A stretch of 64,000 nt of DNA from Nitrospira sp. (GTDB taxonomy: Bacteria; Nitrospirota; Nitrospiria; Nitrospirales; Nitrospiraceae): NCBI GenBank assembly GCA_015709715.1, contig CP054184.1:3457001-3521000 (forward strand). Reading direction: 5' to 3'. How positions within the stretch are numbered: position 1 is the first letter of the stretch; each line of letters opens with the position of its first letter. The position numbers and the translations under genes are program-made. The notes beneath the pieces are model-generated. The model was not told the origin of the DNA, made no database searches, and was given only the letters and a program-made list of their open reading frames with translations. Shown here piece by piece: positions 1 through 8,796 of the stretch.

Positions 1-1065
1 GACGTGAAGATCACGCAGCTGATCGAGCAGGTGAACCCGGGGGGGCAGGTGTGGAACGTGCGGGTGGGCCGCAAGCACCATGCGCCGTACGGGGTGTTCG
101 AAGGGATGACGATTTTCGACGCGGGGGCCAAGGTGGGCCAGGCGGCGATCGGCTACATCCCGACGGACCAGGAATGGCGGTTCGTGAACATCTACGAGGA
201 CACGGCGACCTCGATGCGGGCGTTGGTCGAGAACGTCGACAAGTCCGGCTTCAGCCGCGACGAACCGTGGCGGATGACGGGCAGTTCCTTGCCGGAGCAT
301 GAGACGTACTTCTTCTACTTGCAACGGATCTGCAACCACTGCACGTATCCGGGGTGCTTGGCGGCCTGTCCGCGGAAGGCGATCTACAAGCGGCCGGAAG
401 ACGGCATCGTGTTGATCGACCAGAACCGGTGCCGCGGGTACAAGAAGTGCGTGGAGCAGTGCCCGTTTAAGAAGCCGATGTACCGGGGCACGACCCGGGT
501 GTCGGAGAAGTGTATTGCCTGTTATCCGCGGATCGAGGGGAAAGATCCCTTGACGGGCGGGGAGCCGATGGAAACGCGCTGTATGGCGGCCTGCGTGGGG
601 AAGATCCGCATGCAGAGCCTGGTGCGGATCGGCGAAGACGGGCTGTGGGCGGAAGACCGATGGCACCCGCTGTACTACGCGATCCGCGTGGAGCAGGTGG
701 CGTTGCCCTTGTACCCGCAGTGGGGCACGGAGCCCAACGGGTACTACATTCCGCCGCGGCATGCGCCGCGGGGCTACAACCGGCAGATGTTCGGGCCGGG
801 GGTGGACAACGCGATCGAGAAGTACCTGGTGCCGAGCCGGGAACTGTTGGCGGTGCTCCAGCTGTGGCGCGCCAGCCAGCAGATCGTGTTCCGGTACGAT
901 GTCATTCCGGGCCCGAAGGTGTTCGAAACCCAGATCCACGGGAAGCGGTTCGATATGTACAACGATACCGTGCTGGGCTTCAACAAGTCGGGCAAGGAAG
1001 TGGCCCGCATCCAGGTCGAAGAGCCGATCTACATTCGGCCGGCCGAGCGCGTCAACTGGCTGTAA
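1..1065 (+). CDS. nxrB: Nitrite oxidoreductase beta subunit, 3' part
   Basis: Iron-sulfur electron-transfer subunit of nitrite oxidoreductase, which carries electrons from the molybdenum-containing NxrA towards the membrane; in Nitrospira the enzyme faces the periplasm. The frame is open from base 1, so the N-terminus lies outside the window; the family is about 430 residues and 354 remain, meaning the first Cys cluster is missing. The remaining ferredoxin-like clusters are visible: CNHCTYPGCLAACP, CRGYKKCVEQCP and a later CIAC...CMAAC group. The internal GTG at base 4 is a Val codon, not the start. The sequence is typical of Nitrospira NxrB and is used here to assign the organism. The stop is followed 124 bases later by a sensor-like gene on the same strand. 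Confidence 0.97.
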   Translation, partial: DVKITQLIEQVNPGGQVWNVRVGRKHHAPYGVFEGMTIFDAGAKVGQAAIGYIPTDQEWRFVNIYEDTATSMRALVENVDKSGFSRDEPWRMTGSSLPEHETYFFYLQRICNHCTYPGCLAACPRKAIYKRPEDGIVLIDQNRCRGYKKCVEQCPFKKPMYRGTTRVSEKCIACYPRIEGKDPLTGGEPMETRCMAACVGKIRMQSLVRIGEDGLWAEDRWHPLYYAIRVEQVALPLYPQWGTEPNGYYIPPRHAPRGYNRQMFGPGVDNAIEKYLVPSRELLAVLQLWRASQQIVFRYDVIPGPKVFETQIHGKRFDMYNDTVLGFNKSGKEVARIQVEEPIYIRPAERVNWL

Positions 1066-1189
1066 GGCCAGGGCGTGGACGTCGAGGGGGCTGTGGCTCC
1101 CTCGACGTTCGTGCCTCGGACCGTGGGCCGGAGAGCGGCTCCGATCCCGTGCTTGTGCCCGTCGCCACCGGAGAGTGTCTCACGCATTC

Positions 1190-1846
1190 ATGAAGGTTTC
1201 CGTTCGACCCATCGGGTTGCTTCTCGCCGTTGCGGCTGCGCTCGCGCTGTCCTATCTTGGCCATACCGTATTGTTCGAGCAGTGGCGCATGCAGCAGGAG
1301 CGTCAACTCCAGCGCGCCAAGCTCCTCGAGGAGGTCTTGCGCCTGCAGCGCGTGGTTATGGACGTGGAAACCAACTTTCGCGGGTATCTCCTCGCCGAGC
1401 AACCCTCCTACCTCGAACCGATCAATCAGGCCGAAGCCAGGCTGGAATCGGGGATCGACCGGTTGACCCTCCTCACCGTCGAATCCCCCGGTTTGCAACC
1501 GGGAATCCGCGTCCTCGCGGCACGGTTGCGCGAATTCGTCGACAGCAAGAGGAAGCTGGCGGCTTTGGTCGGAACCGACCAGCAGGAACAGGTTCGCCTG
1601 TATGTGCGCGGCGGGAGCGGTCGGGCGTTGTTTCTCACGATCGAAAAGGCGATCGGTGATTTCGAAATGCGCATCGAGCGCGAGCTGCCGGCCGAACCGT
1701 TGACGTACGACGCCTGGATCGGTCGAGCCCGCTGGCAACTGTTGCTGCTGGAACTGCTGGCCGTGGGCGTCGCGGTGTCCTGCACCAGGGCGTTGGGCCT
1801 CGTGAGGAGGCCGTTGGTCGAGCGGAGCGCCCGCGTTCAGGTCTGA
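1190..1846 (+). CDS. CHASE3-type membrane sensor protein without output domain
   Basis: A 218-residue protein with an N-terminal membrane helix (about residues 7-27), an extracytoplasmic helical region and a second hydrophobic helix near residues 180-200. The segment around VVMDVETNFRGYLLAEQPSY matches the CHASE3 signature (D-x-E...RGYLL), a ligand-sensing domain usually found in front of histidine kinases or methyl-accepting proteins. Only about 17 residues follow the second helix, so there is no kinase, HAMP or GGDEF output. It lies directly downstream of nxrB on the same strand. The ATG at 1190 is the first start that gives a good membrane signal; no strong ribosome-binding site is visible. 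Function unknown; a role in sensing near the nitrite oxidation genes is inference. Confidence 0.7.
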   Translation: MKVSVRPIGLLLAVAAALALSYLGHTVLFEQWRMQQERQLQRAKLLEEVLRLQRVVMDVETNFRGYLLAEQPSYLEPINQAEARLESGIDRLTLLTVESPGLQPGIRVLAARLREFVDSKRKLAALVGTDQQEQVRLYVRGGSGRALFLTIEKAIGDFEMRIERELPAEPLTYDAWIGRARWQLLLLELLAVGVAVSCTRALGLVRRPLVERSARVQV

Positions 1847-1878
1847 TCCCCCCCTCAGCGAAGAAGCCGCAAAAGATT

Positions 1879-1907
1879 CGCACAGTGCGCATAGTGCGGA
1901 TTCGCAC
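1879..1907. promoter_or_regulatory. Tandem inverted repeats, candidate activator binding sites
   Basis: Two adjacent palindromes built from the same half-sites: CGCAC-A-GTGCG at 1879-1889 and GTGCG-GATT-CGCAC at 1894-1907. They lie about 52-80 bases upstream of the sigma-54 promoter at 1959, the distance expected for an enhancer-binding-protein site. They could instead form a hairpin in the CHASE3 transcript, but no T-run follows. Confidence 0.5.
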
Positions 1908-1958
1908 GATTTGCCAGGCCAACCAGTCGTAAATTCAAAAAATAGGGCCTGGTCGTAG

Positions 1959-1974
1959 TGGTACATGATTTGCT
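1959..1974 (+). promoter_or_regulatory. Sigma-54 (-24/-12) promoter
   Basis: TGGTACATGATTTGCT matches the RpoN consensus TGGCACG-N4-TTGCW, with the invariant GG and GC exactly 12 bases apart; the differences are T for C at the fourth position and A for G at the seventh. Transcription would start near 1985, about 43 bases before the small ORF at 2028. Confidence 0.72.
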
Positions 1975-2027
1975 CATTACTCCGTCCGTCACGGGTTGAG
2001 AAAGCCCACAACGGAAAGGAGAGGCCC

Positions 2028-2129
2028 ATGGTACGGATGGTCAAGAAAATCGGTGATCGGGAAATCGCGTGGCTCATATTGGCAGTGGCCGCAATCGTCA
2101 TTTGGAGCACCTTGGGCATCATCTCCTAA
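2028..2129 (+). CDS. 33-residue single-helix membrane peptide
   Basis: A very short gene with a strong Shine-Dalgarno (GGAAAGGAGAGG) 4-5 bases before the ATG. The product begins with a basic, polar stretch (MVRMVKKIGDREI) followed by one hydrophobic helix of about 18 residues rich in Ile, Leu, Val and Ala, and ends right after it. This is the architecture of small accessory subunits of membrane complexes and of small stress peptides. A sigma-54 promoter lies 54 bases upstream, and nxrB is about 1 kb upstream on the same strand. No homologue is recalled. Expression is likely given the promoter and ribosome-binding site; the function is unknown. Confidence 0.65.
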   Translation: MVRMVKKIGDREIAWLILAVAAIVIWSTLGIIS

Positions 2130-2195
2130 CCTGCCGGTTTCGGGCGATCGCCTCTTTGTGACCTGACCGGCCATTGCTCCGACTGCCGGTGGTTC

Positions 2196-2582
2196 CTAAT
2201 TCCTCGGTCGGTTCTTCCTTCCTAAGCGCTTCTGCGCTTCTTCCAGTACGTCCTTCAAGACTACGGCATGGTTGTGGTCGGGGTCTGCTGCACCGAAGAC
2301 CAGTGTGATAGTGGTGGTTCGAGCAAGTTGGGCCAACGCCGCGATGGCGTCGCGTTGCTCGGAACGGTCGAGTTCCAGCTGATAGCGTCGACGAAACTCG
2401 TCCCATTTGGCAGGGTCATGTCCGAACCATGTTCTGAGTGCAGCAGATGGAGCGAGATCCTTTCGCCACCCATCCAAGCGCAGGGCTTCCTTGCGGCATC
2501 CTCTCGGCCACAGTCGATCCACGAGGAGGCGGAGTCCATCTTGGGGGCTCGGTGTGCTGTAGGCGCGTTTGAGCCGGATCAT
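2196..2582 (-). CDS. DUF488 family protein
   Basis: A 128-residue protein of the DUF488 family, recognised by the segment DGLRLLVDRLWPRGCRKE and the following W-x-K-D-L-A-P...L-R-x-W-F-G-H-D pattern, both typical of the family. Members are about 115-130 residues, often sit beside MarR-type regulators, and have no established biochemical role. The ATG at 2582 is chosen because similarity starts there; the frame stays open upstream to 2849 but the extra residues look unlike protein and overlap the neighbouring gene. No clear ribosome-binding site. It is convergent with the small peptide gene and divergent from the receiver gene at 2782. Confidence 0.82.
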   Translation of the reverse strand: MIRLKRAYSTPSPQDGLRLLVDRLWPRGCRKEALRLDGWRKDLAPSAALRTWFGHDPAKWDEFRRRYQLELDRSEQRDAIAALAQLARTTTITLVFGAADPDHNHAVVLKDVLEEAQKRLGRKNRPRN

Positions 2583-2781
2583 GGCGTCAGCGATAACCAG
2601 ACGGTGCTCATGTAAGTACTGTGAACAGGTCGCTCTTCGCAAGGAGCATGCAAGCGCAATTCCTACCACTCCGCGCAGGACGGGACTACATATTGCAGGA
2701 CATATTCGCTCTGTTGGCTGACGCCGCAAGACGTGCGCAGGGCGGTCGTTCGCAATGGTCGATACCGGAAGAGGAGGTCCC

Positions 2782-3195
2782 ATGGAGGGATACGGAAAAC
2801 GCGTCTTGGTGGCCGAGAATGAGGAGAGCGTGTGTCGTCTGATCACCACTGTGCTTGAACAGGCGGGGTACTGCGTGCACGCGGTGGCCGATGGGGTTCA
2901 GGCGCTTTCCGAACTGCGTAAGCGACGGTTCGATGTCGTCGTGGCCGATTGGCACATGCCTCGGCTCGACGGAGAGCAGTTCCTGCTCCTGTGCCGCATG
3001 CTCTGGCCCCAGACCCCTACTGTCCTGCTGTCTGCTGGCCTGACCGACTTGCCTATCCTGTTGCGCATGCAAGGGGCCTGTGCCCTCTTGCCGAAACCCT
3101 TCAACCCCCCAAGCCTCCTTCAAGTGATGCAGGTTGCGCTGGGCTCGGCCTGTACGTGTCAGCCTGCCGACTCGATGGCGTTGGAGTCGCAATGA
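2782..3195 (+). CDS. Stand-alone response-regulator receiver protein
   Basis: A single-domain receiver of 137 residues. After the start MEGYGKRVLVAENEE the usual acidic pair is represented by Glu/Asn/Glu rather than Asp-Asp; the phospho-acceptor Asp is present in VVVADWHMPRLDG, the conserved Ser in VLLSAG and the Lys in LLPKPFNP. No output domain follows, so it probably acts by protein-protein interaction or phosphotransfer. The ATG is preceded by GAGGAGGTCC, a good ribosome-binding site, which favours this start over the upstream GTG at 2755. No kinase gene is adjacent, so the partner is unknown. Confidence 0.85.
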   Translation: MEGYGKRVLVAENEESVCRLITTVLEQAGYCVHAVADGVQALSELRKRRFDVVVADWHMPRLDGEQFLLLCRMLWPQTPTVLLSAGLTDLPILLRMQGACALLPKPFNPPSLLQVMQVALGSACTCQPADSMALESQ

Positions 3196-3231
3196 TGATG
3201 GGAGCGTGAGGCGTCTCGCAGGAAGGGCAAC

Positions 3232-3684
3232 ATGAAGGTTCTGGTGGTTCGTCCCGATCTCTTGATGTATCCCAAGGTTCATCTCGGCGCGGGATCGGTT
3301 GAGGGGGCGGCGCTTGTGGAGGCGGTCCGACAGCATGGTCATGAGGCACGTCTCACGGATCTTCACGTTGATACCAGCCAGGACTATATCAAGCTGCTCG
3401 AAGCCATGGCGCCGGATGTGGTGGGATTCTGTTGTCACTGTTCGGTTCACGCTTCGGAGATCCAATCGCTGGCCTCATTCACCAAAGCTCGCGTGCCGCA
3501 TGTGGCCGTTTTTGTGAACGGGTGGGGGGCGTTGTGTGTTGCTGGGGAGTTGCTGCGGCATGGCAAGGAAGGGATCGATTATGTGGTGAGCGAGGCGGTG
3601 GCGGTCGGGCCCCTCTTGAGGGCACTTGAGCAGCATCGGCAGGTGGCGTCGGCACCGCCCTCCGACTTTCGGCGTTTTGCGTGA
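3232..3684 (+). CDS. Stand-alone B12-binding-like domain protein
   Basis: A 150-residue protein resembling the N-terminal Rossmann-like B12-binding domain of radical-SAM/cobalamin enzymes: it starts MKVLVVRPDLLMYP, has the helix SVEGAALVEAVRQHGHE, the APDVVGFCC strand and a final IDYVVSEA strand that in full enzymes corresponds to the IDYVVRGEGE element. The radical-SAM Cys motif (C-x3-C-x2-C) and the rest of such enzymes are absent, and there is no DxHxxG cobalamin motif, so cofactor binding is not assured. Either an independent small protein or a shortened relic. It overlaps the frame of the next gene region by a few bases only. Ribosome-binding site: GGAAGGGCAAC before the ATG. Confidence 0.55.
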   Translation: MKVLVVRPDLLMYPKVHLGAGSVEGAALVEAVRQHGHEARLTDLHVDTSQDYIKLLEAMAPDVVGFCCHCSVHASEIQSLASFTKARVPHVAVFVNGWGALCVAGELLRHGKEGIDYVVSEAVAVGPLLRALEQHRQVASAPPSDFRRFA

Positions 3685-3788
3685 ATGCCGGGATCTTTTT
3701 CAATATGTTATTGTGCCATGAGGAGATGCGCCCCGACGGTCTCAGGAGGGTGTGGTTTGCGGGGGCTACAAATGAGAAGGGAACTTGT

Positions 3789-4034
3789 ATGAAGAAAAAA
3801 CCGCTGACGACCAAGAGCAGGTCACGTCCATCGAAGAAATCCGCACCCCCACCCACAGGCGTCAACGGTCCGGGACCGGTGCAGGACCTTGAAATCCGCA
3901 TCGCGGCACGGGCGTATGAACTGTACCAGCAACGTGGATGCTTGGACGGGTACCACTTACACGATTGGTTGCAAGCGGAGCGAGAGATCCTTGGCGAGAA
4001 CAGCCAATTAGACAAGTCTTCGGCTCGCATTTGA
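3789..4034 (+). CDS. DUF2934 domain protein
   Basis: An 81-residue basic protein whose C-terminal half carries the DUF2934 signature: IAARAYELYQQRGCLDGYH followed by DWLQAEREI. The N-terminal 30 residues are Lys/Ser/Pro-rich and probably disordered. DUF2934 proteins are small soluble proteins common in Nitrospirota and Deltaproteobacteria, and their function is not established. The ATG at 3789 is preceded by GAAGGGAACTTGT, a usable ribosome-binding site, and is preferred over an upstream in-frame ATG at 3681. The gene converges on the oligoendopeptidase gene. Confidence 0.75.
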   Translation: MKKKPLTTKSRSRPSKKSAPPPTGVNGPGPVQDLEIRIAARAYELYQQRGCLDGYHLHDWLQAEREILGENSQLDKSSARI

Positions 4035-4051
4035 CCGGAGCCGCCCACCGC

Positions 4052-5869
4052 TTACGGCATCGTCCGTTCCAGCTGATCCACCATGCCCGCAATCGCGTCG
4101 AAGCCGGATTGCCAGAAGGCCGCGTCGTTCATATCGACGCCCACCTCCGCGAGAATGGCCTGCGGCGCCTTTGAGCCGCCTGCGGCCAGCAGGTTTACAT
4201 ACTTTGGCACGAAGGCCTGTCCTTGTTCCTGGTACATCCGATAGAGGGCCAATACCAACAGGTTGCCGAAGCTGTAGGCGTAGCAATAAAAGGGACTCGC
4301 GTAGAGGTGGGGAATGGTCAGCCACTCCCACTGGAATTCAGGTGAAACGGGGACCGCTTTCCCGAATTGCTGCCGTAGCATCGCGAGATAGGTCTTGGCG
4401 AGATCCAGCGTCGTCGCGCCCTGGGCGACCATGTCGTGGGCGGTCCGCTCGAACGCAACGAAGTACGCCTGCCGCATGACCGTCGCGTAGATGTCGTCCA
4501 GTTGGTTGACGAGCAGACTTTGTTTCACGGCCTTGTTCGTTTCCGAGGCCATCAGGGCGTCCGAGAGGATGCGTTCGCCGAAGACCGAGGCGGTTTCCGC
4601 CAGCGGCAGGGTCGAGTGGAAGGTAAAGACGTTGTGCTGCTCGGCCATCATGCCGTGAATGGCATGGCCCAGCTCATGGGCCATGGTGGCGATGTCGCGG
4701 GCTTCGCCGGTGAAATTCAACATGACGTAGGGCGTCAGCGCGGGGACGACGCTGTAACAGTAGGCGCCGCCCATTTTGCCGGGTTTCGTGCGGGCGTCGA
4801 TGTGGCGGTCGGCGAAGACACGTTGGGCCAACTCGGCCAGACGCGGTGAAAAGGCCTGGTAGGCATCAAGCACCATGCGGACCGCGTCGGGATACCGGTA
4901 GGTTTTCTGTTCGGCTCGGTGGGGGGCGTAGATGTGGTAACGATTCATCCGCTTGATACCGCACAAGCGGGCCTTCAGCTTGAAGTACCGCTGGAATAAC
5001 GGCGCATTGTGCATGCACACGGAGAGGAGGGCCCCCACAGCCTGATCGGGTATGTCATTGCTCAGATTTCGGCTGGCCAAAGGCGTCGCAAAGTGCCGTA
5101 GCTGGAGGTTCTCGGCCTTCCAGTCGCTCACCAAGGTCTTGTAGATTTCTCCCAGCAGATCCTGCTGGTCCTCATAGACGCGATAGAGTTCGTGGTAGGC
5201 CGCTTCGCGCATCGCCGGTTTGGGGTTGCGGACGAAGGCGGAGAGGGCCTCGCGGTTCATGGTTTTCTTTTTGCCCCCGACACGAAGCGTGAACGTGAAG
5301 CCGTTGGTGACGACGTCGTAGAGCTGCTGAACGGCGCTTCGGCCGGTGATGTTCTTGACGTTGATGACCTGCTCTTCCGGTTCGGACAGCGTATGGGGTT
5401 TGAACCGGCGGATGGTTTCCAGGTGGTACCGAAAGTCCCCGCTATTGGCCATCAGCCGCTCGGCATTCCCTTGGTCCACCCCCTGCCACCACAGGTCAAA
5501 GAACAACAAGCGATTCTGGAGAGCCGTCAGCTGCTCCTCGACCTTGGCCTTGAACGAACGGGCCGGGAGCTGTTTCGTGTCTTCCGAAAACCAGAGGTAG
5601 GCATAGGCGCTGAGCCGGGAAGATTCGGCGGCGATGGTTTCCGACAGGGTCAGGAGATCCAGAAAGGCATGTTCCGGCATGGTGGCGGTCAGGTCCTTGC
5701 GGGCCGACTCGAAGCGGACGACGTTGGCGGTCAGGTCTTTCAGGTATTGGTCGAACCGGGCCACCGGGTCGGCGACCAGATCAGACAATTCCCACCGGTC
5801 GGCATATTCACGGGACGCAGAACTGCGGCGTGTTCGGGCAGCGGAAGCGGACGTGCGCACAACGGCCAT
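4052..5869 (-). CDS. pepF: Oligoendopeptidase F (peptidase M3B)
   Basis: A zinc oligopeptidase of family M3, 605 residues, the usual size. The zinc motif HELGH lies in MAHELGHAIHGMM at about residue 397, with the downstream Glu expected in the following helix. The N-terminal PepF region and the C-terminal segment ending in YCYAYSFGNLLVLALYR are characteristic. The enzyme cleaves short cytosolic peptides, probably in peptide recycling. The start at 5869 (MAVVRTSASA) has GGAG about 9 bases upstream; a longer reading to 5941 is possible but adds unlikely sequence. It stands alone, divergent from the gene at 6020. Confidence 0.93.
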   Translation of the reverse strand: MAVVRTSASAARTRRSSASREYADRWELSDLVADPVARFDQYLKDLTANVVRFESARKDLTATMPEHAFLDLLTLSETIAAESSRLSAYAYLWFSEDTKQLPARSFKAKVEEQLTALQNRLLFFDLWWQGVDQGNAERLMANSGDFRYHLETIRRFKPHTLSEPEEQVINVKNITGRSAVQQLYDVVTNGFTFTLRVGGKKKTMNREALSAFVRNPKPAMREAAYHELYRVYEDQQDLLGEIYKTLVSDWKAENLQLRHFATPLASRNLSNDIPDQAVGALLSVCMHNAPLFQRYFKLKARLCGIKRMNRYHIYAPHRAEQKTYRYPDAVRMVLDAYQAFSPRLAELAQRVFADRHIDARTKPGKMGGAYCYSVVPALTPYVMLNFTGEARDIATMAHELGHAIHGMMAEQHNVFTFHSTLPLAETASVFGERILSDALMASETNKAVKQSLLVNQLDDIYATVMRQAYFVAFERTAHDMVAQGATTLDLAKTYLAMLRQQFGKAVPVSPEFQWEWLTIPHLYASPFYCYAYSFGNLLVLALYRMYQEQGQAFVPKYVNLLAAGGSKAPQAILAEVGVDMNDAAFWQSGFDAIAGMVDQLERTMP

Positions 5870-6019
5870 AGTCGGGGCTCCGATGATAAAAGGTGAAGAG
5901 TCGTTCGGATCATACCATCCTCCATCGGCGCGACGCTCCAAGATTTTGTCTGGGCCTCGCGCCGAGCGACACCGTTGACAGGTCCGTGTTCGATGTTACA
6001 ATCCGCGGCAGGTGAGGCC

Positions 6020-6352
6020 ATGACCGAACAGGAAATCAATCGCGCCATTCAATATGTGACGGCGGCCACCTCCTATGGCCGCGAGACGGTCGGCGAGATC
6101 CTGCGCACCGGGCTGTCGGAACTGGCGCTGCTCTCATCGCAATCCAGCTGTCGATTCGAGCGGGAAGACCTCATGGGGTACCTCTGTCTATGGACGATGA
6201 AATGCACCGGCCATCCCGAGCCGCTGGTGCGGGAGGTCTTGGATGGAGCGGGCCGGTGGTTGGACGAAGTGGCCGTGAGTCTGGCTCGGAAGGAAGAGGG
6301 GCCGATGAAGGCCGGAGACGACGAGGAGAGCGGCGCCGCGCCGGCGTCATGA
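6020..6352 (+). CDS. Hypothetical protein, 110 residues
   Basis: A soluble, mostly helical acidic protein of 110 residues beginning MTEQEINRAIQYVTAATSY. No family is recognised and there is no signal peptide or membrane segment. The ATG at 6020 has GCAGGTGAGG upstream and is preferred over an in-frame ATG at 5975. It is followed 7 bases later by the 282-residue gene on the same strand, so the two are probably co-transcribed and perhaps translationally coupled. Confidence 0.7.
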   Translation: MTEQEINRAIQYVTAATSYGRETVGEILRTGLSELALLSSQSSCRFEREDLMGYLCLWTMKCTGHPEPLVREVLDGAGRWLDEVAVSLARKEEGPMKAGDDEESGAAPAS

Positions 6353-6359
6353 GGACCCA

Positions 6360-7208
6360 ATGCCTCGGTTTAAGCGGTATCGACCAGTGTCCTCGTATCG
6401 CACCGCCCGCGCACTCGGCCTGCACCGCGCCTCGCAAGTGGCCAGGGCTCGGCGTCTGTCCGAAGAACTTGAACGCCGGTGGGGCCAGCTTCGGCTCCAT
6501 TGCGACGATGAGGGCAGCCGAGCGCGGTTGGAGCGGTTGTTGGCACGCCTGGAGACGGTCGATCGCGGCGGGCAGGAGTCGGCGATTGCCGAACTTGAAT
6601 TAGCGACCCTGCTGGTCCGTGCAGGAAGCCGGGTCGGGTTCCTGCCGGAGTCTCGAGCCCGATCGGCGGATCTGGAATGTCATCTGCGGGGCGAACGGTT
6701 TTTCGTCGAGGTGACCGCCATGGTGGGCACCGTCGAGCGATCGCTTCGGCTCGGCGAGGAAGCCGCAGACTACGACGCTGAGTCCGAGGACAAGCCGCCT
6801 ACATCCGAACAGATTTTCATGGATGCGCTACTGGCGCGAATTGCCCAGAAGGCCAAGCAGCTGGTGGATTACTGCGCGCCGGTCGTTTTGGCGATTTCGG
6901 TGCCGCGACTGGACGACGACGTTCCTTCCGGTCGCTGGGCCCCCCGTCTCACCCTGGATGTGAAGTATCTCGCCGGTGCGATCAGCCTATTGCTGCCGAA
7001 GGCGCGGCATCTCAGCAGCGTGTTGATCGCGCTGTGGGAAGTCGAGCCGATGCTGTCCACCTCGGCCGTCCGGCTGAAAAACGTGGCGATCGTCGAACGG
7101 TCTCGCCAACAGGTGGGGTACCCTCGGCTGCGTCTGCTGGTTCAGAATCCCGCTGCCGCATGGCCGCTGACAGAGGGGCAACGGGAGGTGTTTCGAGGGA
7201 TTTTATAG
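6360..7208 (+). CDS. Hypothetical protein with a nuclease-like (PD-(D/E)XK-type) core
   Basis: A 282-residue soluble protein. The N-terminal 60 residues are Arg-rich and helical. The central part (about 75-120) has the order seen in PD-(D/E)XK nuclease folds: a helix with Glu78 and Glu80 (AIAELELATLLVRAG), a turn, Asp104 (SADLE) and the strand RFFVEVTAM, where the motif would be E-x-K but reads E117-V-T119. The rest is an alternating alpha/beta region. The assignment is by pattern only; with Lys replaced by Thr it may be an inactive or non-nuclease relative. It follows the 110-residue gene by 7 bases with GAGGA as ribosome-binding site. Confidence 0.55.
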   Translation: MPRFKRYRPVSSYRTARALGLHRASQVARARRLSEELERRWGQLRLHCDDEGSRARLERLLARLETVDRGGQESAIAELELATLLVRAGSRVGFLPESRARSADLECHLRGERFFVEVTAMVGTVERSLRLGEEAADYDAESEDKPPTSEQIFMDALLARIAQKAKQLVDYCAPVVLAISVPRLDDDVPSGRWAPRLTLDVKYLAGAISLLLPKARHLSSVLIALWEVEPMLSTSAVRLKNVAIVERSRQQVGYPRLRLLVQNPAAAWPLTEGQREVFRGIL

Positions 7209-7239
7209 CCTGAGCGGAAAGCGGACGGTGTGAGAGCCC

Positions 7240-7557
7240 TTAGGCCGGCAGGGACCCCTTGAGCAGCTCCAAATTTTTGGTGACCATCGCGTCGCCGTTC
7301 GCCCGAGACACGTCAATCCCCTGATCGGCAACTTGTCGGCATTCGTCCATCCTACCCAGCTTGAGCAGCGACTGCGCCAGCGCGTAATAGGCCGCTGAGT
7401 AGGTCGGCTTCACGGTGATGCAGCTCCGCAATGCGTCTGCCGCCTCCTGCCAAGCGGCATCGTCCATGTAGGCTTTCCCCAGCCCGAACCAGGCTACGTC
7501 GTCGTTCGGATCAATCGCCAGGACTTTTTTCAGCGGTTCGATGCGAGGATTCGGCAT
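7240..7557 (-). CDS. TPR-repeat protein
   Basis: A 105-residue protein made of about two and a half tetratricopeptide repeats: PNDDVAWFGLGKAYMDDAAW and SAAYYALAQSLLKLGRMDEC have the W/G/Y-A spacing of TPR helices. No signal peptide, so a cytosolic protein-interaction module. CAGGAGAGCCCC before the ATG at 7557 is a good ribosome-binding site and fixes the start over the upstream in-frame codon at 7602. It converges on the 282-residue gene and is divergent from the deacetylase gene at 7695. Confidence 0.82.
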   Translation of the reverse strand: MPNPRIEPLKKVLAIDPNDDVAWFGLGKAYMDDAAWQEAADALRSCITVKPTYSAAYYALAQSLLKLGRMDECRQVADQGIDVSRANGDAMVTKNLELLKGSLPA

Positions 7558-7694
7558 GGGGCTCTCCTGTCTCGTGAGCGCGGCGAGCGTGGACCGTACC
7601 ATGCGTTTCCGCTCATTGTCTATGGTCTTTCCTGCATGGTAGGCTGGCCGAGTTTGTGTGGCTGCGCAACGCGCGACCGTAAAGGAACCTGGTG

Positions 7695-8639
<945 letters not shown>

Positions 8640-8796
8640 TGCAGGGTACACCCGGTTGCGAAGGGGTTGACGTTAGAGGCCGGCGTCCGGTACCACAGTC
8701 TGACAGGGAGCCGTGGGTGGCGGCTGCTCCGGCACCGGCCAGGTTGAGGGATTGTATCCAGAGGCGAAGTATTCACCGACCGAGATCGAGGAACCG

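Noticed and set aside
1052-2122. Long minus-strand open frame opposite nxrB's end and the CHASE3 gene
   Set aside because: It is the antisense of a GC-rich coding region; its composition is unlike protein and it has no ribosome-binding site.
4201-4225. TGGCACGAAGGCCTGT as a sigma-54 promoter
   Set aside because: The -12 element (TTGC) is missing and the site lies inside pepF.
5192-5896. 234-codon plus-strand frame opposite pepF
   Set aside because: Antisense shadow; no start signal and pepF is intact.
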